Positions 1 through 6,123 of a DNA stretch of 15,678 nucleotides are shown here, piece after piece (the first letter of the stretch is position 1; each line of letters begins with the position of its first letter). Source of the stretch: Firmicutes bacterium CAG:170 (GTDB taxonomy: Bacteria; Bacillota; Clostridia; Oscillospirales; Oscillospiraceae); the NCBI GenBank assembly GCA_000436735.1, contig FR887157.1, positions 1 through 15,678 on the forward strand, given 5' to 3'. The notes under the pieces were generated by a model, which saw nothing but the letters and a program-made list of their open reading frames with translations, had not been told where the DNA came from and ran no database searches. Both the position numbers and the translations under genes were made by a program.

Positions 1-1
1 C

Positions 2-262
2 AATCACGCAGAACGGGGCGCGGCTGATTATGAATCGAAGGGGATCACGCTGAAAAAGGCATCCTGCGCAAATGTTGAAATGCGCTGGAACCGGGTCGCC
101 GCACGGGTATCAAACCTCATTCGGCAGGACCGCTATCTGACACCAGAGGAACGGACGCTCTACGACGAAACCCTGGCGCAGAATACGGCGCAAAATACCG
201 CCTACGCCAGCTATAACGCCATCAAGGAAGCGTACCCAGACGATATAGTGCTGTATCGCTGA
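2..262 (+). pseudogene. C-terminal fragment of large ICE protein (MutS-I-like polyvalent protein), open at left edge
   Basis: The frame is open from the window edge to a TGA at 260-262. It encodes a W-x-x-V-A-x-R-(x)n-LI-x-x-x-RYLTPEE segment followed by YNAIKEAYPDDIVLYR and stop. From memory, large polyvalent proteins of clostridial ICEs carry this RYLTPEE stretch followed by a domain resembling MutS domain I that continues LYQVGDFFEMYG. Here the frame stops right after LYR, where that domain should begin, so it looks truncated by a rearrangement. The sequence just beyond about 258 belongs to an ABC ATPase on the opposite strand, which supports a junction there. The true N-terminus lies left of the window. 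No independent function is claimed. Confidence 0.5.
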
Positions 263-415
263 TGCTCGTGCCGTTAAATAGAATTTCTCCACTCGTCGGA
301 TTCAGCACCGTGCAGATCATGCGCATCAGCGTTGTTTTACCAGCGCCATTTGCGCCGAGCAGACCATAGACACCGTTGGACATGGCATAGCTGAAACCGT
401 CTATCCTGATACGCG
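250..415 (-). pseudogene. ABC transporter ATP-binding protein fragment
   Basis: On the minus strand an open frame encodes DGFSYAMSNGVYGLLGANGAG, then KTTLMRMICTVLNPTSGEI, then LFNGTSISD. This is the N-terminal part of an ABC ATPase with a full Walker A (GANGAGKTT). At its 5' side it is cut by the end of the IS21 element at 416. At its 3' side it runs into the ICE-derived fragment around 258 and hits a stop at 222-224. The Q-loop, signature and Walker B regions are absent, so it cannot make a working ATPase. The exact 3' limit of homology is estimated. Such ATPases usually work with an ABC-2 membrane subunit, and none is nearby. Confidence 0.7.
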
Positions 416-464
416 TGTTCGGGTCGGGTGAAATTAGCCACCTAGAGTCAAGTGGAAACAGCCA
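416..464 (+). repeat. IS21 terminal inverted repeat, istB-side end
   Basis: The end begins TGTTCGGG and pairs with the reverse complement of the 2134-2182 end. From the CGGG at 424 onward about two thirds of 49 aligned positions match. Internal motifs GAAATTAGCC and GGAAACAGCCAATC are spaced copies of the same unit, the pattern expected for IstA binding sites. Confidence 0.75.
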
Positions 465-514
465 ATCTTAGCCAAACAGAAATCGCCAACAACCCAGACT
501 GGTATGTTAGATTT

Positions 515-1327
515 TTACAGAGTAGGCGTCTCGGAGGAATCCGGAGCCTTCACTCTACTGGTTTGCAGGGCAACGGTTTCTAGTTTCTTGCCCCGGAAGC
601 TCTCGCCCTTAATGTTGAATACCGTGGCATCATCAAAGATCCGGTCCAGGGCACAGAGCAGGGCGTCGTCCTCATTGAAATTGCTGCGCCAGTGGGACGG
701 GTGCTTGTTGCTGGTGAACACAATATTGAAGTTGCCTTCCTTGTTGTATCTCCTGTCAATCAGATCAAAGAACAGCCGGGTGTTCTCGTTGTCGAACTCA
801 CAGTGGCCCACCTCGTCAATAATCAGGCAGGAAGGACGCACCAGGCCGTTGAGAACAGATGCTTCCTTGCCAGCCCGTCTGGCGGCGGTAAACTTGTCCC
901 GCAGTTCAGACATCTTAATGAAATAGGTCTTTATTCCGCGCTGGCAGCATTCATAGCCAAAAGCCTGCGCCAGATGGGTCTTGCCGGTTCCGGCAGGGCC
1001 AATGAATGCCAAATTCCTGTGAGCGTAGATTGCTGACAGCGACGGCAGCGTTCTCAGCCTGTTCGCATCTCGCCCCTTAATGACAGAAAAGTCAAAGTTC
1101 TCAAAGGTTTTGGAATCTTTCAATGGCAGACGACTCATTTTCAGAAGTGTATGGATGGTGGTATCTACTTTCTTCCTTTGCAAATGTTCAAATACCATGC
1201 CTACTGCCTGAATCTGTGTCTCGGAGAAATCCTGTTCCTCCACCAGCTTCGCAAACTCAATGGATGAGAAATCCAGCCGCAGGATCCGGCTGCTCTTTTC
1301 CACAGCCTCAAATACAGTATCGTTCAT
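515..1327 (-). CDS. istB: IS21-family helper ATPase IstB
   Basis: This 270-residue AAA+ protein is the transposition helper of IS21 elements. It binds DNA with ATP and directs the IstA transposase to target DNA. Walker A is GPAGTGKT (about residues 110-117) and Walker B is CLIIDE (about 167-172), followed by the VGH and FTSN sensor-type motifs of the IstB/DnaC-like group. Length is close to the family's usual 250-270 residues, so it looks intact. A strong ribosome site (AAGGAGGTG) lies just ahead of the ATG, and the gene overlaps the end of istA by 20 bp, so translation is probably coupled. Its C-terminal tail after RIFDDATVFNIKG is rich in Ser, Thr and Pro. Confidence 0.93.
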   Translation of the reverse strand: MNDTVFEAVEKSSRILRLDFSSIEFAKLVEEQDFSETQIQAVGMVFEHLQRKKVDTTIHTLLKMSRLPLKDSKTFENFDFSVIKGRDANRLRTLPSLSAIYAHRNLAFIGPAGTGKTHLAQAFGYECCQRGIKTYFIKMSELRDKFTAARRAGKEASVLNGLVRPSCLIIDEVGHCEFDNENTRLFFDLIDRRYNKEGNFNIVFTSNKHPSHWRSNFNEDDALLCALDRIFDDATVFNIKGESFRGKKLETVALQTSRVKAPDSSETPTL

Positions 1328-2048
1328 CCCAGTTCACCTCCTTGTCGAAGTTGAACTTTTCAAAGGAAAGGCTGGGTTCAGGCTCCGGAAGCCGGGAGAT
1401 CTCCGTTCTTACCGGCATAGTGGGGAACTCTTCCAGTTGAGGCGCATACTGGTCGGCACAGTAACGATCCCGTTTGCTCCATGTCACATCATTGGGGAAG
1501 AACTCTACATACCGCTGACCGCAGTGGTGACAGACCATGGCAAAGCAGGCAGCATTGTATTCACTGCCGTCATAGTCCACCACCTTGGTGAAGCCCCAGT
1601 CCATCTGGTAGGCTTCTCCCGGCTCCGTGGTGAACCGACGACCGCAGCTTCCCTGCGGAGCTACCAGCTGACGTTTGGCGGGGATGAGATGTTTATGAGA
1701 CGCAATGTAGTCCTTAACCGTTGTCAGCCCGCCGGAAAATCCCACAGACTGAAGCCGTTCCAGGCAGACCGAGGAGTTGGTGATTCCCTTCCCGAGCAGG
1801 TCGTCTAAGATGGCTGTATAGCCGGTCAGAATCGAATGAGGAGCCTTGCGCCCTTCCAGCCCGTGCGGTTTGGGGGTAAAGCCATTCTTCTTGAGCCGCC
1901 GCAGTTTTGCACGGGATATGCCTGTCCGACGCTCCAACTCTGCCAGATTGATCTTTTCCAGAGAGAAATGATTCCCTTGCTCGATCTTCATTTCTTCTAT
2001 GGCTTGTGATATAATGTCATCCAAGCCATTACTTTTATTTTCTTTCAT
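1308..2048 (-). pseudogene. istA: IS21-family transposase IstA, internal in-frame deletion
   Basis: This frame encodes 246 residues; full IstA proteins are around 450-520. The N-terminal helix-turn-helix region (LAELERRTGISRAKLRRLK, about 35-53) and the start of the retroviral-integrase-like core are present, including the first catalytic Asp in YQMDWGF (D150). After QRYVEFFPN (residue 186, near position 1490) the frame jumps straight to a C-terminal tail beginning DVTWSKRDRYCADQY. The part with the second Asp and the Glu of the DDE triad is missing, so it should be catalytically dead. The frame is kept, which preserves coupling to istB. A clear site (AAAGGAG) precedes the ATG. A weak promoter may lie upstream (-10 TATACT at 2082-2087). 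Confidence 0.85.
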
Positions 2049-2133
2049 GTTGCTCCTTTCACTGGGTTGTTGGCACTTTCCAGTATAAAGGATTTGAAAG
2101 AAAAAGTAATGGCTTTTTCTATTTGACTACGAT

Positions 2134-2182
2134 TGGCGCTTTTCGCCCGGCTCAATATGGCGATTCTCGCCCGGCGCTAACA
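2134..2182 (-). repeat. IS21 terminal inverted repeat, istA-side end
   Basis: This end lies between the istA promoter region and the right flank. It contains two spaced copies of a unit (GATTGGCGCTTTTCGCCCGG and GGCGATTCTCGCCCGGCG) and finishes CTAACA. Its reverse complement matches the left end at 416-464. It is followed directly by the CGCG that also precedes the left end. Confidence 0.75.
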
Positions 2183-2413
2183 CGCGGCAGCAATGGCATC
2201 TTCGATCATATTCTTACAAGCCGCGCTGATGCGCAAAGACGCGGTGTAGTGTTCCATTTCATTATGTGCGACAGCATACGGAGAAAGCGGTTGCAAGGAA
2301 AGCGGCCTTTCCCATGAAAATGGAGATGTATTGTAGTCCAACACCGCCGTTGGCGCGGCACAGTGAAGCAATTCTTGCTTTTCTCGGCAGAAACTGATAC
2401 AATAATAAAACAT
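2183..2413 (-). pseudogene. DUF3849-like ICE protein fragment, cut by IS21
   Basis: A minus-strand frame encodes SPYAVAHNEMEHYTASLRIS followed by AACKNMIEDAIAAA, then enters the IS21 end. The pattern PY-x-A-x-x-x-NE-(x)4-Y-x-x-S-x-x-x-x-x-ACK-x-x-IE-x-AI resembles the DUF3849 domain of large ICE-encoded proteins as I recall it. If the IS is removed at its CGCG duplication the frame continues AAYQDRRF, through sequence that in another frame encodes the ABC ATPase fragment. The upstream 40 residues are unremarkable and the real start is uncertain. It overlaps the promoter of the gene at 2434 on the other strand. Likely a remnant; no function assigned. Confidence 0.4.
2375..2403 (+). promoter_or_regulatory. 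Sigma-A-type promoter for the NTPase-CYTH gene
   Basis: TTGCTT (2375-2380) and TACAAT (2398-2403) are separated by exactly 17 bases. They lie about 30 bases upstream of the GTG start at 2434, with GAAGGAG in between. Confidence 0.65.
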
Positions 2414-2433
2414 TCATCGAAGGAGTGATCCTT

Positions 2434-3540
2434 GTGGCAAAGCGTATCACAAGAATCGTGCTGACCGGAGGGCCTGCCGCCGGAAAAACGACGCTCATCA
2501 GCCGCATTCTCAAGGAATTCAAGCAGGACGACGGCTGGAAGGTCATCACCATCCCAGAGACGGCGACGGATCTCATCTCCGGCTTCGGCATCCGTCCGTT
2601 CGGCAACTGCGTCTCCATGCTGGATTTCCAGTATTTTGTCATTGACGATCAGCTACACAAGGAGCGCCTCGCGCTCAAGGCCGCGCAGATGGTGCCGGAG
2701 GAAAACGTCCTTGTGATCTACGATCGGGCGCTCCTCGACGACAAGGCCTATATCACGGACGAGGAGTTCCGCGAGGTCCTTGCAAGTTTCGGCACAACGG
2801 AGGCCGAGATCCTCACGCACTACGATGCCGTCCTGCATCTGGTCACCTGCGCCAAGGGCGCGGAATTTGCCTATAATTTCGGTAATGAGGCGCGGTATGA
2901 GCCGGTGGAGCGCGCCCGCGAAATGGACGACCGCACGCTCCGCGCGTGGAGCGGCCACCCCAATCTGCATGTGATCGACAATTCCGTCGATTTTGAGGAT
3001 AAGATCCATCGCGGCCTGAATGCCGTCTATGAGATCGTCGGCCATCCCGCGCCGATGGAGACGAAGCGGAAGTATCTCATCGCCATGCCGGAGCTGAAGG
3101 TGCTGGAGGAAAAGTACGGTGCGGTGCCGGTCGATATGATGCAGACCTATCTGCTGGAAACGAATCCGCAGGTCGAGCGCCGCGTCCGTCAGCAGCGGAA
3201 CGGCTCGGAATACCTTTATTTCTACACGGAAAAGCGCATGACGGACTCCGGAAAATGGGAGACGGAGCGGCCCATCTCGCAGAAGGCCTATATCCAGTAC
3301 CTGATGGAGGGTGACAGCAGCCTCCACGCCGTACATAAGCTCAAATACCGCTTTACCTATGAGCGGCAGAGCTTTGCCATCGATGTTTACCCCTTCTGCA
3401 AGGACAAGGCGCTCATGCGCGTGGCCCTTCCGGCAGAGCAGGAGCATGTCGTGCTTCCGCCGGAGCTGACCATCCTCGAGGAGGTCACCGGCCGGCCCGA
3501 GTATAAAAACCGTTTCCTCGCAAGCTCCCAGCAGCTTTGA
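2434..3540 (+). CDS. P-loop NTPase fused to a CYTH/triphosphate tunnel domain
   Basis: A 368-residue protein starting at GTG 2434, chosen because GAAGGAG (2419-2425) sits 8 bases ahead; an upstream GTG at 2425 overlaps that site. Residues 1-200 form an AAA_28/NadR-like P-loop domain: Walker A GGPAAGKTT (12-20), IPETATDLI (40-48) and a kinase-like VIYDRALLDD (94-103). Residues 207 onward look like a CYTH/TTM domain: METKRKYLI replaces the usual E-x-E-x-K strand, followed by ERRVRQ, YFYTEKR and ETERPIS, the charged strands lining the tunnel. CYTH enzymes act on triphosphorylated substrates (thiamine triphosphate, tripolyphosphate, nucleotides). The substrate here is unknown. Codon use is GC-rich, it appears to be chromosomal, and it stands alone on its strand. 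Confidence 0.85.
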   Translation: MAKRITRIVLTGGPAAGKTTLISRILKEFKQDDGWKVITIPETATDLISGFGIRPFGNCVSMLDFQYFVIDDQLHKERLALKAAQMVPEENVLVIYDRALLDDKAYITDEEFREVLASFGTTEAEILTHYDAVLHLVTCAKGAEFAYNFGNEARYEPVERAREMDDRTLRAWSGHPNLHVIDNSVDFEDKIHRGLNAVYEIVGHPAPMETKRKYLIAMPELKVLEEKYGAVPVDMMQTYLLETNPQVERRVRQQRNGSEYLYFYTEKRMTDSGKWETERPISQKAYIQYLMEGDSSLHAVHKLKYRFTYERQSFAIDVYPFCKDKALMRVALPAEQEHVVLPPELTILEEVTGRPEYKNRFLASSQQL

Positions 3541-3626
3541 GCAGGGGAGCAGGCAGTTGACCTTTTTCAGAATGAGGCTGGCGGCGGAAAATACAGTACA
3601 GGGCAGTTTTTACAACGAAAAGCTAT

Positions 3627-3662
3627 AAAAATCAGCGCCGGAGTGGGCTTCCACTCCGGCGC
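3627..3662 (-). terminator. Rho-independent terminator of sigK
   Basis: A perfect 12-bp stem (GCGCCGGAGTGG, 3635-3646, with its complement at 3651-3662) closes a 4-base loop. Read on the minus strand it is followed by TGATTTTTATAG, giving a U-tract at 3631-3627. It lies 21 bases after the sigK stop. On the plus strand the stem lacks a good U-tract, though it may also slow transcription from the gene ending at 3540. Confidence 0.85.
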
Positions 3663-3683
3663 TTGCGTATGTCTGCGGTCTGT

Positions 3684-4052
3684 TCAAGGCGCATCCTTTC
3701 CGTCCAACGCTTCGCGTATCGCCCGCAGGGCCTTTTTCTCGATGCGCGAGACGTAGCTGCGGCTGATGCCGCACTGCTCCGCGATCTCCCGCTGTGTCAG
3801 CGGCGCGCCGCCGCTCAGGCCGTAGCGCAGGGAGACGATCGCCTTTTCGCGCGGCGTCAGGACCTGTTCCATGACGGCGCGCAGCTGTCCGTGCAGCTCG
3901 CGTGTGCTGAGATCCTCGAAAAGATCCTCCTCCGAGCAGATCGTGTCCATGAGGGACAGTGCACTGCCGTCCCGCCCGGTCTCGATGCAGTCCGAGAGCG
4001 AAACATCCTGCGCGCCCTTTCGTTGAGAACGAAAATACATCAGGATCTCATT
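3684..4052 (-). CDS. sigK: 3' half of sporulation sigma factor SigK, interrupted gene
   Basis: Minus-strand codons from 4052 to the TGA at 3684-3686 encode 122 residues beginning NEILMYFRSQRKGAQDVSL. They contain the end of sigma region 2, region 3, and a region 4 helix-turn-helix (LTQREIAEQCGISRSYVSRI). The VSLSD and SRSYVSRIEK motifs fit SigK better than SigE. SigK directs late mother-cell transcription. Upstream of NEILM an intact SigK should read ...TYAARCIE. Instead the frame enters the end of the recombinase gene (CIRWERIA). So this is the 3' piece of a split gene, like spoIIIC in Bacillus subtilis. It has no start codon of its own and its own terminator follows. It is functional only if rejoined to the 5' half, which is not in this window. 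Confidence 0.88.
   Translation of the reverse strand, partial: NEILMYFRSQRKGAQDVSLSDCIETGRDGSALSLMDTICSEEDLFEDLSTRELHGQLRAVMEQVLTPREKAIVSLRYGLSGGAPLTQREIAEQCGISRSYVSRIEKKALRAIREALDGKDAP
4048..4052 (-). other. Predicted crossover core AATGA at sigK/recombinase junction
   Basis: Minus-strand AATGA spans the point where SigK homology (N-E of NEILM) begins and the recombinase coding sequence ends. The last three bases are the recombinase stop codon TGA. As I recall it, the B. subtilis sigK rearrangement crosses over within a 5-bp repeat at the same codons. Only one of the two expected copies is in the window. Confidence 0.6.
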
Positions 4053-5757
4053 CGCTATCCTCTCCCAACGGATACATAGGTTGCTCAACAGGGGGCAAAT
4101 CCGCCTCTCCGTCCTCTGCAAACAGGTACACATAGGCATTTTTGCCGTCCCAGACCACCTTTTTGACGATGGTGCGCAGCAGGCGGCGTTTTTCCTCCAG
4201 CGTGGCAGAATCCACCGCGCTGGCAAACGACTCGATCATTTCCTGATGGAAGGCGAACTCCTGATGCAGCATCCGGCTCTGTTCAGTCAGCGCTTCCAGC
4301 TCGGCAAGGCGCAGCTGCTGGGTCTCGCTCTCCTGATGGAGCGCGTCGATCTGCTCCATGACGTACTTCGCGGAGGTGTCGCTGGCAACGGACAGGGATT
4401 CCACCAGCCGCTTGATGCGGTCCTCCGTTTCGGTGTGCTTTTCCCGGAGCAGCGCCAGCTCTGCGTCGTAGCCCTCCTTGCTGCCGCTGATAACCTTTTT
4501 GGTCTGCGCCAGCAGCCGGGTAAGGGTCTCCTTGTCGGCGGACAGCTTACGGATTTCCTCGATGATCTTGGCGTCCAGCGTGTTGCCGTTGCAGTTCTTC
4601 ATGGCGCAGACCGTGCCGTGGCTGCGCTCCTTGGTGGAGCACATATAGGTGTAGATCAGTTCGCCGTCCGCCGTGCGGCGGTTGGTCAGCTTCGGGCGCA
4701 TATAGTCGCCGCATTCGCCGCAGCGCAGAAGTCCGGACAGCAGCGCCACATTGCTGCGGGGTCTGCGGTAGCTCTTGGATTTGTTGACATCCAACATGGC
4801 CTGCACCCGCACCCAGTCGCTGCCCGCGATGATGCCGGGGTGCTTGCCCACCGCCACGATCCACTCCTCCATGGGGCGGATCTGATTCGCCTTGCCGGGG
4901 CGCTGGAGCGTGCGGTTATACGCCATGACGCCGTGCTCGCCGTCGAATTCCGAACGCTCGGCAAACAGGTCAACATTGTTTTCTTTTAGATACTGATACG
5001 CCGTCTCGTCGGCAATCATGTAAACCGGGTTCGTGAGAATGCCCCGGATGGCAAAGCGTGTGAACTGCTTGCCGCGCTTCGTGACGCAGCGGTGCTCCAA
5101 CAGGTACTGGTCGGTCTTGCTGAGAGAGCCAGTCCCCATAAACACCTCGAAGATTGTCTTGACCAGCTGGATTTCCTCCGGAATGGGTTTGAGCTTGCAG
5201 GCTTTTTTCACCTTGCCGTCCACCGTCACGCTGGACAGGCTTTCCGAGGCGTAGCCGGTGGGCGTCGTGCCGCCTAACCAGCGCCCGGTCTTGGACAGCT
5301 CGTGCATGTTGTCCCGGATGCGCTCGGCGATGGTCTCCCGCTCCAGCTGGGAGAACACGGATGCAATGTACATCATCGCCCGGCCCATGGGCGAGGACGT
5401 GTCGAACTGCTCACGGATGGAGATGAAGTCAATGTGCCGGTCGCCCAAGTCCTCAATGAGCTTGGCAAAGTCGCCGATGTTGCGGCTGATGCGGTCGAGG
5501 CGGTAGACCACGATGGCGGCAAAGGCGATTTTCTGCGAGTCCTTCATCATTTTCTTGAACTGCGGGCGCTCCAGATTGCCGCCGGAAAAGCCCTCGTCCT
5601 CGTAGACCAGCACGTTTTCCGCCGCTTCCTCGCCAAAATGCATGGCGATGTACTGACGGCACAGCTCGATCTGGTTCTCGATGCTCTCGCCCTTGCCGGT
5701 GAATTTGGACTTACGGGAGTAGATGACATATTGCTTCGGCGTATCTTTCGTTTTCAT
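4048..5757 (-). CDS. spoIVCA: Large serine recombinase, SpoIVCA-type (sigK rearrangement)
   Basis: This 569-residue enzyme would cut and rejoin DNA at the two ends of the element to excise it and restore sigK. The N-terminal resolvase domain has the nucleophile Ser14 in YVIYSRKS, then EDEGFSGGNLERP, YRLDRISRN and the helix AMMYIASVFSQLERE. A recombinase domain follows (about 160-320), then a zinc ribbon (C346-x2-C349, C373, C384) and a long coiled coil (about 395-520). It is slightly longer than B. subtilis SpoIVCA (about 500). The start is supported by GAGGTG ahead of the ATG. It lies directly upstream of the sigK 3' half on the same strand and ends in the junction. Generic ICE integrases share this fold; the assignment rests on its position. 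Confidence 0.85.
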   Translation of the reverse strand: MKTKDTPKQYVIYSRKSKFTGKGESIENQIELCRQYIAMHFGEEAAENVLVYEDEGFSGGNLERPQFKKMMKDSQKIAFAAIVVYRLDRISRNIGDFAKLIEDLGDRHIDFISIREQFDTSSPMGRAMMYIASVFSQLERETIAERIRDNMHELSKTGRWLGGTTPTGYASESLSSVTVDGKVKKACKLKPIPEEIQLVKTIFEVFMGTGSLSKTDQYLLEHRCVTKRGKQFTRFAIRGILTNPVYMIADETAYQYLKENNVDLFAERSEFDGEHGVMAYNRTLQRPGKANQIRPMEEWIVAVGKHPGIIAGSDWVRVQAMLDVNKSKSYRRPRSNVALLSGLLRCGECGDYMRPKLTNRRTADGELIYTYMCSTKERSHGTVCAMKNCNGNTLDAKIIEEIRKLSADKETLTRLLAQTKKVISGSKEGYDAELALLREKHTETEDRIKRLVESLSVASDTSAKYVMEQIDALHQESETQQLRLAELEALTEQSRMLHQEFAFHQEMIESFASAVDSATLEEKRRLLRTIVKKVVWDGKNAYVYLFAEDGEADLPPVEQPMYPLGEDSE

Positions 5758-5794
5758 GGCGGCACCTCGCGCTATTAGTTAGGTTGGTAGATAT

Positions 5795-5823
5795 ATTATA
5801 ACGGATTGGAATCCATTTGAAAA
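5795..5823 (-). promoter_or_regulatory. Possible sigma-A-type promoter of the recombinase gene
   Basis: On the minus strand TTTTCA (5823-5818) and TATAAT (5800-5795) are spaced by 17 bases, about 40 bases ahead of the start codon. I see no convincing sigma-E element, which would be expected if the recombinase were expressed only in the mother cell. Confidence 0.5.
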
Positions 5824-6081
5824 GGTACCCAAGGGAAAAATCTGAAAATTTCTGCGGATAGGCAGAGGTTTCCGCGCGCTGATTGTGCCCGTTCGGAGGG
5901 CATCACTCATGTGCATCGAGAAAATGATTGATGAAATGAGCGATGGGTGCTATTTAGAACATTATTGTTTTCGTCATCAACTGCATTCTTGCAGTCTCGC
6001 CGCACGATTTTTGCACATCGCTACTTGTCATACGTCAAGTTTATTTTGCGTCACAGCTTGTCATATGACAATCTGCATCGT
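5824..6081. other. Intergenic stretch with short TATGACAAG repeats, no gene seen
   Basis: No frame here resembles a gene. Near the right end are a perfect 14-bp palindrome TTGTCATATGACAA (6058-6071) and a related partial copy CTTGTCATACGTCAAG (6024-6039), so TATGACAAG/GTATGACAAG occurs twice on the minus strand about 30 bases apart. They could be protein binding sites. A plus-strand TGCATCGAGAAAATGA near 5912 resembles sigK codons by chance. Confidence 0.4.
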
Positions 6082-6122
6082 AAAAACCGCCGCCCCAGAC
6101 GAAAAATCGGGACGGCGGTTTT
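6082..6122 (-). terminator. Rho-independent terminator after the DUF6788-ATPase gene
   Basis: A 14-bp stem with one mismatch pairs 6083-6096 (AAAACCGCCGCCCC) with 6109-6122. The transcript from the minus strand ends with TTTTT at 6086-6082. It starts two bases after the stop codon at 6124-6126. The plus-strand reading also ends in TTTT. Confidence 0.8.
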
Positions 6123-6123
6123 G

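Larger units (their letters stand above)
416..2182 (-). mobile_element. IS21-family insertion sequence, 1767 bp, IstA internally deleted
   Basis: The two termini form a long imperfect inverted repeat. The left end reads TGTTCGGGTCGGGTGAAATT and the reverse complement of the right end reads TGTTAGCGCCGGGCGAGAAT; similarity continues for about 60 bp inward. Each end holds a second copy of a GGGCGA/GTGGAA...GCCAAT-type motif, as in the multiple terminal repeats of IS21 elements. The flanks carry a matching 4-bp CGCG (412-415 and 2183-2186), consistent with a target duplication. Two overlapping minus-strand genes, istA then istB, fill the element. Transposition in trans may still be possible, but the IstA core is missing. 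Confidence 0.85.

Noticed and set aside
4053..4226. Upstream extension of the SigK frame through the recombinase end
   Set aside because: The residues (ending CLQRTERRICPLL...) are the recombinase C-terminus read in another frame and do not resemble any sigma factor.
4081..4989. 302-residue plus-strand open frame opposite the recombinase
   Set aside because: Antisense shadow of a GC-rich gene; no recognisable domain or ribosome site.
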